DNA of 64,000 bases, from positions 14,510 to 78,509 of the forward strand of contig DATFUZ010000085.1 in assembly GCA_035260545.1 (NCBI GenBank), in the 5' to 3' direction. Numbering within the stretch: position 1 is the stretch's first letter; each line of letters starts with the position of its first letter. Source of the stretch: DATDDB01 sp035260545. GTDB taxonomy: Bacteria; Pseudomonadota; Gammaproteobacteria; Burkholderiales; Gallionellaceae. Below the pieces are notes generated by a model. It was not told the origin of the DNA. It did no database searches and worked only from the letters and a program-made list of their open reading frames with translations. Shown here piece by piece: positions 48,839 through 57,795 of the stretch. A program made the translations under genes and the position numbers.

Positions 48839-50044
48839 TCACCTCCCTGCCAGCGCCGCCACCGGGTCCAGCCTGGCCGCGCGCCGCGCGGGCCACACGC
48901 TGAACAGGATGCCCGTGCCGATTGCCGTGCCGCAGGCGGCGAGCACGGCCCACCACGGCGGTGAGGCCGGGATGATGGGATAAAGCTGGCGTATGAGCAA
49001 GCTGCCCAGGTAGCCCAAGCCCAGTCCGGTGATGGCGCCGACGCCGGAGAGCAATGCGGCTTCGGCGAAGAACAGGTTGCGGATCAGGCGGCCGGACGCG
49101 CCCAGCGCCTTGAGCAGGCCGATTTCCTTGACCCGTTGCGCGACGGCGATGAGCATGACGTTCATGATGAGCACCCCCGCGACGGCGAGGCTGATGGCGG
49201 CGATGCCGCCCACGGCCATGGTGAGCGCGGTCAGTATGCGGTCGAAGGTGGCGAGCACGGCATCCTGGGTGATGACGGTGACGTCCTTCTCGCCATGACG
49301 CTGGAACAGAATGCGCTCCGCGTCGCGCTGCGCGGATCCGATGGACTCCCGGCTCTTGGCCTCGATCAACACCCGGAACACACCGGAGGTGTTGAACAAC
49401 TGATGCGCCGCCGCGATGGGCACGATGGCCAGCTCATCGGTGCGCATGCCCATGGATTCGCCCTGCGGCGCCAGCACCCCGATGACGCGGAAGCGCCGGT
49501 CTCCCAGGCGCACCCACTGCCCTACCGCCGGTGCATTGCCGAACAACTGGCGCCGGAGCTCGTCCCCCAGCACGCACACCGGCGTGCTCTCGTGCAGATC
49601 GCCCGCCGGCAGAAAACGGCCCATGCTCATCGCCATATGGCGGACCGCAAGCAGATCGGAGGTCGACCCCAGCACCACCACCTCGCGGCTCAGCGAGCCA
49701 TGAGACAGCAATGCGGAGCCCACCGTCAGCGGCGCAATGCGCTTCACCGCCGGGCTGCGCAGGATCGCCTCCGCATCGTCCAGCGTGATCTCGCGCGGCA
49801 CCTGGCCGATCAGCATTCCCGGACTGATGCCCGCCGTCTCCGTGCGACCCGGCATCACGATCACCAGATTCGTCCCCAGCGCCGAAAACTGCCCGACGAC
49901 ATAACCACGCGCACCCTCGCCCAGGGCGGTGAGCACCACCACCGCAGCCACGCCAATGGACATCGCCAGCATCATCAACAGCGTGCGGGCGGGGCTGCCG
50001 CGCAGGCTGGCTGTGGCGAACTGGGTGATGTCGTTGAATTTCAT
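48839..50044 (-). CDS. MacB/FtsX-type ABC permease (second)
   Basis: The 401-aa protein is paralogous to the permease at 46965. It has TM1 near 20-42 (RTLLMMLAMSIGVAAVVVLTALGEGARG), a periplasmic MacB_PCD domain and three C-terminal TM helices with RVKEIGLLKALGASGRLI and the end ARRAARLDPVAALAGR. The two probably form a heterodimer with the ATPase encoded 90 nt upstream at 50134-50814. Repeats R2 and R3 have come between the two permease genes. Confidence 0.93.
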   Translation of the reverse strand: MKFNDITQFATASLRGSPARTLLMMLAMSIGVAAVVVLTALGEGARGYVVGQFSALGTNLVIVMPGRTETAGISPGMLIGQVPREITLDDAEAILRSPAVKRIAPLTVGSALLSHGSLSREVVVLGSTSDLLAVRHMAMSMGRFLPAGDLHESTPVCVLGDELRRQLFGNAPAVGQWVRLGDRRFRVIGVLAPQGESMGMRTDELAIVPIAAAHQLFNTSGVFRVLIEAKSRESIGSAQRDAERILFQRHGEKDVTVITQDAVLATFDRILTALTMAVGGIAAISLAVAGVLIMNVMLIAVAQRVKEIGLLKALGASGRLIRNLFFAEAALLSGVGAITGLGLGYLGSLLIRQLYPIIPASPPWWAVLAACGTAIGTGILFSVWPARRAARLDPVAALAGR

Positions 50045-50133
50045 GTTTTTCGGGAGTCAGGATGCAGCATGTTTACGGAACATTCTGGTTGTACGCCACG
50101 ATGGGCGCCGAACCGTTGAGCAAATGCACAACA

Positions 50134-50814
50134 CTACCCCCCGTCCCCCGTCACACTCACTATCTTCCCGTCCACCATATGAATCTGCCGTTCGGCGCGC
50201 CCGCCTATCGCGGGATCATGCGTGACCATCACCAGCGCCACGCCTTGTTCATGAAGTTGTTCGAGCAGATGCAGCACTTCCTTGCCGGTGGTCTGGTCGA
50301 GGTTGCCGGTGGGTTCGTCGGCGAGGAGGACGGATGGATGCATGCTGGTGGCGCGCGCGATGGCCACGCGCTGGCGCTGGCCGCCGGAGAGCTGGTCCGG
50401 GCGGTGATCTGCGCGCTCGAGCAGCCCGTAGTTGGCCAGCGCTTCGCGCACGCGGAATTTGCGTTCCTCAGCCGGCAGTCCGGCGAGGATCATGGGTAAT
50501 TCGATGTTCATCGCGGCGGTGAGGCGCGGCACCAGGTGGAAGGCCTGGAACACGAAGCCTATCTTTTCGCTGCGCACGCGCGCCTGCTGCACGTCGTTGA
50601 GCGAGGTGACATCGCGCCCCTCAAGTTTGTAGGTGCCGGAGGTGGGCCGGTCGAGCAGGCCGATGAGGTTGAGCAGGGTGGATTTGCCGGAGCCTGAAGG
50701 CCCCATGATGGAGACGTAGTCGCCGGCGCCTATGCTGAGGTCTATGCCGCGCAGCGCGCCTACCTGCTGGTCGCCCACGGTGAATATCCGGCTGACCTGG
50801 CTCAGCTCTATCAT
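50134..50814 (-). CDS. LolD/MacB-type ABC ATPase
   Basis: The 226-aa ATPase (from MIELSQV) has Walker A GPSGSGKST, Q-loop FVFQAFHLVPRLTA, signature LSGGQRQRVAIARA, Walker B VLLADEPTGNLD and VTHDP. The ALRGIDLSIGAGDYVSIMGPSG start and length are typical of LolD/MacB partners. Start choice: ATG 50814 with AAGGAACCCGGG in front. Four more in-frame ATGs lie upstream in a 21-bp tandem repeat, and the frame is open to 50946, so longer forms may be made. It should power the two permeases downstream. Confidence 0.93.
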   Translation of the reverse strand: MIELSQVSRIFTVGDQQVGALRGIDLSIGAGDYVSIMGPSGSGKSTLLNLIGLLDRPTSGTYKLEGRDVTSLNDVQQARVRSEKIGFVFQAFHLVPRLTAAMNIELPMILAGLPAEERKFRVREALANYGLLERADHRPDQLSGGQRQRVAIARATSMHPSVLLADEPTGNLDQTTGKEVLHLLEQLHEQGVALVMVTHDPAIGGRAERQIHMVDGKIVSVTGDGG

Positions 50815-50895
50815 CCCGGGTTCCTTACTGCCCATGCCAGGCTGTTTTCCGGACATCTCGGCTTCCTTTTCAGCCATCCCGGATTCTCTTGCCAT
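50812..50895 (-). repeat. 21-bp tandem repeat carrying successive start codons
   Basis: Reading the minus strand, ATG codons occur at 50877, 50856, 50835 and 50814, exactly 21 nt apart, with another at 50895. Units resemble AAGGAAcCCGGGATG, each with a purine-rich Shine-Dalgarno-like stretch before its ATG. Translated, the units are heptapeptides such as MSGKQPG and MGSKEPG. The array lies at the very start of the ABC ATPase reading frame. Confidence 0.75.
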
Positions 50896-50955
50896 CGCGT
50901 CCAGGCCTCCGTCATTCGCGCCGCCCGCCCGCCACGCGGACGGCACGGTCCGCCG

Positions 50956-51417
50956 TTATTTTTCCAGGTAAGGCGAATCCACCCGGAACAGCAGGATGCG
51001 CCACTGCCCGGACAGGCGCACCAGCTTCACGCTGACCTTCGCATCCGCATTGGCGAATTTCGCCGGCACCACGTAGTTCGCGGTGAGCGTCCTGCCGTAT
51101 TCCTCGGTATAGGTGACATCTGCTCCACCCTTCGGTTCACCGACGCTTTGCAGCGCACCCAGCGTGCGCAGCTTCGTAAAAAAGTGCTCCACCGCCGCCG
51201 GATGGTCGGCTGCCACCTTGAGCAATCGCGGCGAACCGCGTTTCAGCAGCTCCTCCTCGGACCATGTGGAAAGAATGGGCGGGATGTTCTGCTCCACATA
51301 CTGCCGGCTCGATTCGTCCAGCCCGCGCCCCTGGTAGACGGCATAGCCGGAAAGGCCCGCGGACAACGCCAGCACGACGACAACGATGGCGCCCACGATG
51401 ACAAATACTTTATTCAT
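50956..51417 (-). CDS. Membrane-anchored hypothetical protein, twin 1
   Basis: The 153-aa protein has one N-terminal TM helix (VFVIVGAIVVVVLALSAGLSGYAVY) and a periplasmic domain beginning GRGLDESSRQYVEQNIPPILSTWSEEEL. It ends with a beta-rich part (VSVKLVRLSGQWRILLFRVDSPYLEK). It has the same length as twin 2 and shares the LDESSxQYVExNIPPILSTWSExEL motif and the GxWRILxFxVDSP ending. I do not know the family; the second half resembles nuclear-transport-factor-like or DUF4019-type folds in pattern. It lies just upstream of the ABC ATPase. Confidence 0.75.
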   Translation of the reverse strand: MNKVFVIVGAIVVVVLALSAGLSGYAVYQGRGLDESSRQYVEQNIPPILSTWSEEELLKRGSPRLLKVAADHPAAVEHFFTKLRTLGALQSVGEPKGGADVTYTEEYGRTLTANYVVPAKFANADAKVSVKLVRLSGQWRILLFRVDSPYLEK

Positions 51418-51477
51418 GATGACTTAAGGGAGTTCGGCAATAACACGCAGCCCATTATGCCACAGCCGCCCGGCCCC

Positions 51478-51939
51478 TCACTCAAGCAGGATGGGCGAAT
51501 CCACCCAGAAGCCCAGAATGCGCCATTCGCCCGCACGCTGAATCAGCCGAATCCTGAGCTGCGCCTTGCCATGTTCGAATTTGGCCTGGGCGGTATAGCT
51601 CGCCGTAATGACCTTTCCATTCTCCGTGGTGTAGGAAATGTTGCTGCTGCCCTCGACCTTGCCAAAGCGCGTCAGCGCACCCAGGCCGGAAAGCTTGCGA
51701 AAAAGCTTGCCCACAAGACCCGGCTGCTTTTCGCTGGCCTTGAGCAGCTCCGGCGAGGCGCGCTTGACCAACTCGTTCTCGGACCAAGTGGAAAGTATCG
51801 GCGGAATGTTGTTCTCGACGTACTGCTTGCTCGATTCGTCCAGACCTCGCCCGGTGTAGGCGGCATATCCGATGAACCCGCCCAGCACCAGCACCAGCGC
51901 GACGACTATCGCGCCCACGACAGCAAAAATTTTTCCCAT
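51478..51939 (-). CDS. Membrane-anchored hypothetical protein, twin 2
   Basis: The 153-aa paralog of the next gene has a TM helix (IFAVVGAIVVALVLVLGGFIGYAAY), GRGLDESSKQYVENNIPPILSTWSENEL, a helical middle (LVGKLFRKLSGLGAL) and a beta-rich end (RLIQRAGEWRILGFWVDSPILLE). The start at 51939 is preceded by GGGAGACGGTT. Both twins and the ABC genes are on the minus strand in the order twin 2, twin 1, ATPase, permease, permease, so they may form one envelope system. This is inference from order only. Confidence 0.75.
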   Translation of the reverse strand: MGKIFAVVGAIVVALVLVLGGFIGYAAYTGRGLDESSKQYVENNIPPILSTWSENELVKRASPELLKASEKQPGLVGKLFRKLSGLGALTRFGKVEGSSNISYTTENGKVITASYTAQAKFEHGKAQLRIRLIQRAGEWRILGFWVDSPILLE

Positions 51940-52016
51940 AACCGTCTCCCTGCGCCTCCCCGTGAACGAATCGCAGACCATTATGCCACAGCCGGCTGCG
52001 GCCGCACGGCCGCGCC

Positions 52017-54794
52017 CTACTGCCAGCCGTAGCGCCGGACGAAGAAGCCTTTCATGACCTGGGTGAGCGCCATGTAGCCGGCCAGAATGGCGACCAGCCA
52101 GGGGAAGAACATCAGCGGCAGCGCGTGCAGCCTGAAGTAGTGGGCGGCGGACGTCATCGGCAGGGCGATGCCTATCGCCATGATGATGCCGGTCATCACC
52201 AGCAGCGGGATGGCAGCGCGGCTCTGGATGAAGGGTATCTTCTGGGTGCGTATCATGTGCACGATGAGGGTCTGCGACAGCAGGCCCTCGATGAACCAGC
52301 CGGACTGGAACAGCGACTGCTGATCCAGCGAGTTGTAGCCGAACACATACCACATCACGCAATAAGTGGTGATGTCGAAGATGGAGCTGATGGGACCGAA
52401 AAACAGCATGAAGCGGCCCAGATCTTCCGGTTTCCAGCGCTGCGGCGCGCGCAACTGCTCGGGGTCGACGTTGTCAAAGGGAATCACCACCTGCGAGGTG
52501 TCGTAGAGCAGGTTTTGCACCAGCAATTGCAGCGGCAGCATGGGCAGGAAGGGCAGGAAGGCGCTGGCCACCAGCACCGAGAACACGTTGCCGAAGTTGG
52601 AGCTGGCGGTCATCTTGATGTACTTGAGCATGTTGGCGAAGGTCTTGCGCCCTTCGAGCACGCCCTCCTCCAGCACCATCAGGCTCTTTTCCAGCAGGAT
52701 GATGTCGGCCGCCTCCTTGGCGATGTCCACCGCGGTATCCACCGAGATGCCGATGTCCGCCGCGCGCAGCGCGGGCGCATCGTTGATGCCGTCGCCCATG
52801 AAGCCCACCACGTGGCCGTTGGCTCGCAGCGCGCGCACCAAGCGCTCCTTGTGCGCGGGGGTGAGCTTGGCGAACACGTTGAAATTCTCCACCGCCTGGG
52901 CAAGCTGCTCGTCGGTCATGGTCTCGACGTCCGAGCCCAGCATGGTGCCGCGCATCGGCAGACCCACCTCGCGGCAGATCTTCGCGGTGACCAGTTCGTT
53001 ATCGCCGGTGAGCACCTTCACCTCCACCCCGTGCTCGCGCAGCGCGGTGAGCGCGGGCGCAGTGGTCTCCTTGGGCGGATCGAGGAAGGCAATGTAACCG
53101 ATCAGCGTCAGCTCCTTCTCATCGGCAATACCGTAGACATCCTTGGTGGGCGGCATTTCGCGCACGGCGACCGCCACCACGCGCAGCCCATCCTCGTTGA
53201 GCGCGGCGGTCACCGAGCGCAGGTCGGCCAGCGTCTCCGGCGTGACGGGCTGCACATGCTCGCCCTGCTGGACATGGGTGCACACGGCCAGGATCTCTTC
53301 CACCGCGCCCTTGCAGATCAGCAGGTGATGCTCCTCGTGCTCCGCCACCACCACCGACATGCGGCGGCGCTTGAAATCGAAGGGCACCTCGTCCACCTTG
53401 CGGTAGTTCGCGGTGACGTTGAGTTCGGAATGCACCTCAACATGCTCCAGCACCGCGACGTCGAGCAGGTTCTTCAGGCCGGTCTGGTAATAGCTGTTGA
53501 GGTAGGCATATTCCAGCACGCTGTCGGAATCGCCGCCGAAGGAATCGGTATGGCGTTCCAGGAAGATCTTGTCCTGGGTGAGCGTGCCGGTCTTGTCGGT
53601 GCACAGCACATCCATTGCGCCGAAATTCTGGATCGCGTCCAGGCGCTTGACGATCACCTTCTTGCGCGACAGCAGCACCGCGCCCTTGGCCAGCGTCGTG
53701 GTGACGATCATCGGCAGCATCTCGGGCGTGAGGCCGATGGCGATGGACACCGCGAACAGGAAAGCCTCCAGCCAGTCATGCTTGGTGAATCCGTTGAGCA
53801 GCAGCACGACGGGCGTCATCACCAGCATGAAGCGCAGCATCAGCCAGCTTACCTTGTTCACGCCGGACTGGAACGCCGTGGGCTCGCGCTCGGCCGCCGT
53901 CAGCTTGGAGGCCAGCGCGCCGAAATAGGTCTGGTTGCCGGTGGTCACCACGATGGCGCGCGCCGTGCCGGAGATCACGTTGGTTCCCATGAAGCCGATG
54001 TTGTCGAACTCCACCGGGTTGCGGCTGTCCGCATGGCGGTTGTCGGAGAACTTCTCCACCGGGATGGATTCGCCCGTCATCGCCGCCTGGCTGATGAACA
54101 GGTCCTTGCAGGACAGGATGCGCACATCGGCCGGTATCATGTCGCCAGCCGAGAGCATCACCATGTCGCCGGGCACCAGCATCTTGATCGGCACCTCCAG
54201 GCGTTGCGCATCCTTCTGGTGGATCATCACCCCGAAATACTTCAGCGCGTCCTCCGCCGCATTCTCCGAGGGATCGCGCCGCATTACCGTGGAAGTGTTG
54301 CTCACCATCTCGCGCAGCTTGTCCGCCGCCTTGTTCGAGCGCGCCTCCTGCACGAAACGGATCAGCGTGGAGATCAGCACCATCGTGGAAATCACGATGG
54401 TCGCCTTCATGTCCTCGGTATAGAAGGAAAGCGCCGCCAGCGCCGTCAGCAGCAGGTTGAACGGATTCTTGTAGCAGTACCAGAGATGCACCCACCAGCG
54501 CAGCGGCTTCTCATGCTCGATCTCGTTGGTGCCGAAGCGGCCGCGCACAAACTCGGCCTCCCCGTCCGTCAGCCCGTCGTAATGGCTCTCCAGCTTCTCG
54601 ATCAGCTTTTGCGGGGTGGCGTTCGCCGCCTCGGCCAGCGCCTGCACCAGGTTGGACGGCAGCTCGCGCGCGGAAACCACGCGCCGGCCCAGCTCCGAAA
54701 ACAGCGGACGGCGGAAATGGCGGCTATACCCGCGGCTGCGGATGAAGCTGACAAAAAGTTCCTTGAGATTCCAGATGCGCATGCCGCTCCTCAT
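52017..54794 (-). CDS. mgtA: P-type Mg2+ transporter MgtA
   Basis: MgtA imports Mg2+ at the expense of ATP. The 925-aa protein has the MgtA-type N-terminal cytoplasmic region (LVQALAEAANATPQKLIEKLESHYDGLTDGEAEFVRGRFGTNEIEHEKP), the A-domain AAMTGESIPVEK, SIAIGLTPEMLPMIVTTTLAKGA in TM4, the phosphorylation motif DVLCTDKTGTLTQDKI and the hinge MGDGINDAPALRAADIGISVDTAVDIAKEAAD. About ten TM helices are present, ending VMKGFFVRRYGWQ. Start is MRSGMRIW (54794); 54782 is an alternative. No Mg2+ riboswitch or leader peptide was recognised upstream. Confidence 0.96.
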   Translation of the reverse strand: MRSGMRIWNLKELFVSFIRSRGYSRHFRRPLFSELGRRVVSARELPSNLVQALAEAANATPQKLIEKLESHYDGLTDGEAEFVRGRFGTNEIEHEKPLRWWVHLWYCYKNPFNLLLTALAALSFYTEDMKATIVISTMVLISTLIRFVQEARSNKAADKLREMVSNTSTVMRRDPSENAAEDALKYFGVMIHQKDAQRLEVPIKMLVPGDMVMLSAGDMIPADVRILSCKDLFISQAAMTGESIPVEKFSDNRHADSRNPVEFDNIGFMGTNVISGTARAIVVTTGNQTYFGALASKLTAAEREPTAFQSGVNKVSWLMLRFMLVMTPVVLLLNGFTKHDWLEAFLFAVSIAIGLTPEMLPMIVTTTLAKGAVLLSRKKVIVKRLDAIQNFGAMDVLCTDKTGTLTQDKIFLERHTDSFGGDSDSVLEYAYLNSYYQTGLKNLLDVAVLEHVEVHSELNVTANYRKVDEVPFDFKRRRMSVVVAEHEEHHLLICKGAVEEILAVCTHVQQGEHVQPVTPETLADLRSVTAALNEDGLRVVAVAVREMPPTKDVYGIADEKELTLIGYIAFLDPPKETTAPALTALREHGVEVKVLTGDNELVTAKICREVGLPMRGTMLGSDVETMTDEQLAQAVENFNVFAKLTPAHKERLVRALRANGHVVGFMGDGINDAPALRAADIGISVDTAVDIAKEAADIILLEKSLMVLEEGVLEGRKTFANMLKYIKMTASSNFGNVFSVLVASAFLPFLPMLPLQLLVQNLLYDTSQVVIPFDNVDPEQLRAPQRWKPEDLGRFMLFFGPISSIFDITTYCVMWYVFGYNSLDQQSLFQSGWFIEGLLSQTLIVHMIRTQKIPFIQSRAAIPLLVMTGIIMAIGIALPMTSAAHYFRLHALPLMFFPWLVAILAGYMALTQVMKGFFVRRYGWQ

Positions 54795-55429
54795 TCTGAC
54801 CCCGCCGCCATAGCACCGCGCCCGGCACCCGGCGCGCGGCGGCGCGCGGATGATAAACCTTACAAATAGACTTTTCCATCGTAATTTAATAAAAAACTGA
54901 TGAACCGCCAAGGGAAAACGGGATTTTTTCGGCTTTTTTGACAAAGGGCTGGTGCCGTGAAGGGTTTTGCTTTATAGAGGCGGCGGAGCCTAAGCCTGGC
55001 CATGCGGCGTAATGCCCGTTGGCTATTTTGCCCTGCGCTGGCTTCATAAAAGTCGAGCTCGGCCCTTTTAGCCCGCTTCGCTCACTTACTCCGGTTCGTA
55101 CTGCGCCCCGTCCGCCTGCTCTCGAATCCTGGACCGCCACGCTTCCGCCGTCGCTCCCGCTCCGCGGCGCAACGACGTATGGTTCTCTGTGGCGCCGAGC
55201 ATGGCCTAAGGCTCATCCGCCGCTCGCAGCCCAAGCCGCCCTGGGTGGCTTCTAATTCCAAGTGCACCAGATTTTAGAGTTTAGGTGGACATGAAGAGTA
55301 AGTCTGATAGTGTGGGCAGTGCGACCCAACCACACTTCAGGAGAAACCCCGCATGTCCTGGCGAATTCCAATTGCAAGTGCACCGCTAGGTGAAGCATAG
55401 CGCATCAACGCGCTTAGACCCCATCGCCC
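54795..55429. other. Intergenic region upstream of mgtA
   Basis: No convincing gene is seen in 635 bases. The part next to mgtA (54852-54960) is AT-rich with T- and A-runs and likely holds the promoter. The region 55040-55250 is GC-rich with only Arg/Ser-rich shadow frames. The segment 55254-55430 contains the direct repeats described separately and looks like decayed mobile DNA. Confidence 0.5.
55254..55384. repeat. Short direct repeats, possible decayed insertion element
   Basis: AATTCCAAGTGCACC (55254-55268) and AATTGCAAGTGCACC (55370-55384) differ at one base and are 116 bp apart in the same orientation. Between them lies CAGGAGAAACCCCGCATG, which looks like a ribosome-binding site and start codon, but the frame closes after 15 codons. 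It resembles the end of an IS30-type element in feel, but I cannot confirm this. Confidence 0.35.
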
Positions 55430-56461
55430 CTACTCCACGCCCTGCAGCAGCTTCTCCAGCCTTCCCCTGCCCTGCGGGCTGGTCATGACCATCAGCACAT
55501 CGCCCCCCTTGAGCAGGTGGCTGCGTTCGGGGTTGAACACCCAGCGGCCTTCCTGGCGCACCGCGAGCAGGACGTAGTGGCGGCTGGCGAGGTTGAGCAC
55601 TTCGATGGGTTTCCCGGCGAATTCCGGCGGGATGGGAAATTCTTCGAGGCGCAGGTTGTCGTCGGTCTTGAGCATTTCATCAAGGAAGGAGACGACATGG
55701 GGCCGCACCATGGCGGAGACGATGCGCAGGCCGCCGGTGAAATCCGGCGAGACGATTTCGTCGGCCCCGGCCATGCGGGTCTTTTCCACGTTCTTCACGT
55801 CGTGGCAGCGGGCGACAACGCGCAGTTGCGGGTTGAGTTGCTTGGCGGAGAGGCTGATGACGAGGTTCTGGGTGTCGTCGGTGGCGACGGCGAAGATGCC
55901 GCGCGCGCGGCGCACCCCGGCGGCGATGAGCACGTCGTTGTCGGTGGCGTCGGCATGGATGTAGGGCTGCGTCGCGTGTCTTTCGAGGAAGGCCTCGAGG
56001 TGCTTGAGGTCGGAATCGACCACCACGCATTCCCGCCCGGTGGCAATCAGTTCCCTGGCCACGTTGCTGCCCACGCGGCCCACGCCGCACACGATGTAGT
56101 GGCCGTTCATCCTGGATATTGCCTGCATCATTTTCTTTCTCCGCCAAGCAAGGTTGATGTCGCTTTCAAGTATCAGGGCTGTCACGGTGGACATGACATA
56201 GGTCATGGTGCCTATGCCCATGGTCGCGATGAACACGGTGAACATGCGCCCGCCCGGGTTGTTCGAGAGATCCACCACCTCGTGGAAGCCGATGGTGGAA
56301 ATCGTGACGAAGGTCATGTAGAAGCAATCGGTCCAGGTGTAATGCCCGTGGCCGATGATGCGGTACCCTATGGTGCCGGTGGACATCACGATTGCCATGA
56401 AGAGCGCGGCGAGGGCGAGATTGCGGTACACGCGGAGGGGCGAGGCGGCGGCGAGTTTCAT
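55430..56461 (-). CDS. Two-TM potassium channel with RCK (TrkA-N/TrkA-C) domains
   Basis: The 343-aa protein has TM1 at about residues 13-35 and a pore helix with selectivity filter TFVTISTIGFHEV at about 50-62. TM2 is at about 72-97, then an RCK Rossmann domain runs from HYIVCGVGRVGSNVARELI (about 121), with the acidic residue of VVVDSD after strand 2. The TrkA-C domain is at about 260-340 (IPPEFAGKPIEVLNL, GGDVLMVM). Canonical filters read TVGYGD; here TIGF-H replaces it, a variant known from some bacterial channels. It probably gates K+ flux in response to a nucleotide or cation. Confidence 0.9.
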   Translation of the reverse strand: MKLAAASPLRVYRNLALAALFMAIVMSTGTIGYRIIGHGHYTWTDCFYMTFVTISTIGFHEVVDLSNNPGGRMFTVFIATMGIGTMTYVMSTVTALILESDINLAWRRKKMMQAISRMNGHYIVCGVGRVGSNVARELIATGRECVVVDSDLKHLEAFLERHATQPYIHADATDNDVLIAAGVRRARGIFAVATDDTQNLVISLSAKQLNPQLRVVARCHDVKNVEKTRMAGADEIVSPDFTGGLRIVSAMVRPHVVSFLDEMLKTDDNLRLEEFPIPPEFAGKPIEVLNLASRHYVLLAVRQEGRWVFNPERSHLLKGGDVLMVMTSPQGRGRLEKLLQGVE

Positions 56462-56525
56462 CCCTGTCTTTCAGGGGCGCGGAGCACGCGCGCGGCGGCT
56501 TGTGCGATGCGGCAGGCGCATGGTC

Positions 56526-57059
56526 TTATTCCTGCGGAATCTTGCGGTCAGGAAACAGCGCGTCGTTGAAGCCGAACTTCGTCATGTCGCGGATGCGCAT
56601 GGGATAGAGCACGCCGTCGAGGTGGTCGCATTCGTGCTGCACCACGCGGGCGTGAAAACCGCTCACGGTGCGGTCGATCACGTTGCCGTATTCGTCCCGG
56701 CCCTGGTAGCGGATGTGCGCATAGCGCGGCACCAGCCCGCGCATGCCGGGCACGCTGAGGCAGCCCTCCCAGTCCTCCAGCATCTCGTCGCCCAGCGGCG
56801 TGATGACGGGGTTGATCAGCACCGTCTCCGGCACCGGCTCGGCGTCGGGGTAGCGCGGATTGGACAGCACTTCGAAGATCACCACGCGCAGGTTCACCCC
56901 GATCTGCGGTGCGGCGAGCCCGACGCCGTCCGCCGCGGCCATGCTTCGGCGCATGTCGTGCAGCAGGTCGGCCAGTTCCGCGGTGCCGAATTCAGCCACC
57001 GGCTCTGCCACGCGCAGCAGGCGCGCATCGCCCATGCGCAAGATGGGCTTACTCGACAT
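56526..57059 (-). CDS. def: Peptide deformylase
   Basis: It removes the formyl group from nascent proteins. The 177-aa metalloenzyme has motif 1 GVGLAAPQIG, motif 2 EGCLSVPG (metal Cys) and motif 3 QHECDHLDG (two metal His and the catalytic Glu). It starts inside the 3' end of mtnP with an 11-nt overlap. The pairing with a nucleoside phosphorylase rather than fmt suggests that it is a second def copy in the genome, which cannot be checked here. Confidence 0.96.
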   Translation of the reverse strand: MSSKPILRMGDARLLRVAEPVAEFGTAELADLLHDMRRSMAAADGVGLAAPQIGVNLRVVIFEVLSNPRYPDAEPVPETVLINPVITPLGDEMLEDWEGCLSVPGMRGLVPRYAHIRYQGRDEYGNVIDRTVSGFHARVVQHECDHLDGVLYPMRIRDMTKFGFNDALFPDRKIPQE

Positions 57060-57795
57060 TCGATTCCACCACGCATTCCAGCAGGTCGCGCACCCGCTCC
57101 ATGATGCCGGGGATCACCTCGGCCACCGCCTCGCGCCTCACCCCGTCCTTGCTGCTGCGGCGGCCCGAGGCATCGTTCACCACCGCCGCGATGGTCGCAT
57201 ATTCAATCTCCAGTTCGCGCGCCAGCACCGCCTCCGGCATGCCGGTCATCCCCACCATGTGCGCGCCGTCGCGCTCATAGCGGTTGATCTCCGCGGCCGT
57301 ATCCAGGCGCGGCCCCTGCGTGGCGGCATACACCCCGCCGTCGCGGCAGACCACCCCCGCCCCCTTCGACGATTCCAGAATATGCGTGCGCAGCGCGGCC
57401 GAATAAGGGAAGGTGAAATCGACGTGCATCTGGGCGTGCTCCAGCCCCTCGAAATACGAAAGATCGCGGCCGTGCGTGTAGTCGATCACCTGGTCCGGCA
57501 CGCACAGCAGCCCCGGCGTGAAATCGTCCGTGATACCGCCCACCGACGACACCGAAACCACCCGCGTCACCCCCGCATCGCGCAGCGCGATCATATTCGC
57601 GCGGTAATTCACCTTGTGCGGCGGAATCGTGTGGCCATAGCCGTGGCGCGCCAGGAACACCACATCCTGCTCCTTGATCGTCCCGAACGTCAGCGCCCCG
57701 GAAGGCTCGCCATACGGCGTGCGCATCACCTGGCGGTGCGTGATGATGAGATTGGCCAGATTGGCCAGCCCCGTTCCCCCGATGATTCCCAGCAT
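57049..57795 (-). CDS. mtnP: S-methyl-5'-thioinosine (or thioadenosine) phosphorylase
   Basis: The 248-aa protein of the PNP/MTAP family salvages methylthio-nucleosides made in polyamine and quorum-signal synthesis. Motifs are IGGTGL (phosphate loop), FLARHGYGHTIPPHKVNYRAN, AATQGPRLDTAAEI and HMVGMTGMPEAVLARELEI. The base-recognition loop reads VVNDASG: Asn there is usual for 6-oxopurines, which points to the thioinosine enzyme (MTIP, as in Pseudomonas) rather than true MTAP, which has Asp. It heads the mtnP-def unit. Confidence 0.88.
   Translation of the reverse strand: MLGIIGGTGLANLANLIITHRQVMRTPYGEPSGALTFGTIKEQDVVFLARHGYGHTIPPHKVNYRANMIALRDAGVTRVVSVSSVGGITDDFTPGLLCVPDQVIDYTHGRDLSYFEGLEHAQMHVDFTFPYSAALRTHILESSKGAGVVCRDGGVYAATQGPRLDTAAEINRYERDGAHMVGMTGMPEAVLARELEIEYATIAAVVNDASGRRSSKDGVRREAVAEVIPGIMERVRDLLECVVESNVE

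Noticed and set aside
50812..50895. Regular 21-bp units considered as a CRISPR-like array
   Set aside because: Units are contiguous without spacers, in frame with a gene, and no cas gene is present.
54795..55429. Mg2+ riboswitch or proline-rich leader peptide upstream of mgtA
   Set aside because: No leader open frame with Pro codons and no recognisable M-box was found in the AT-rich part next to the gene.
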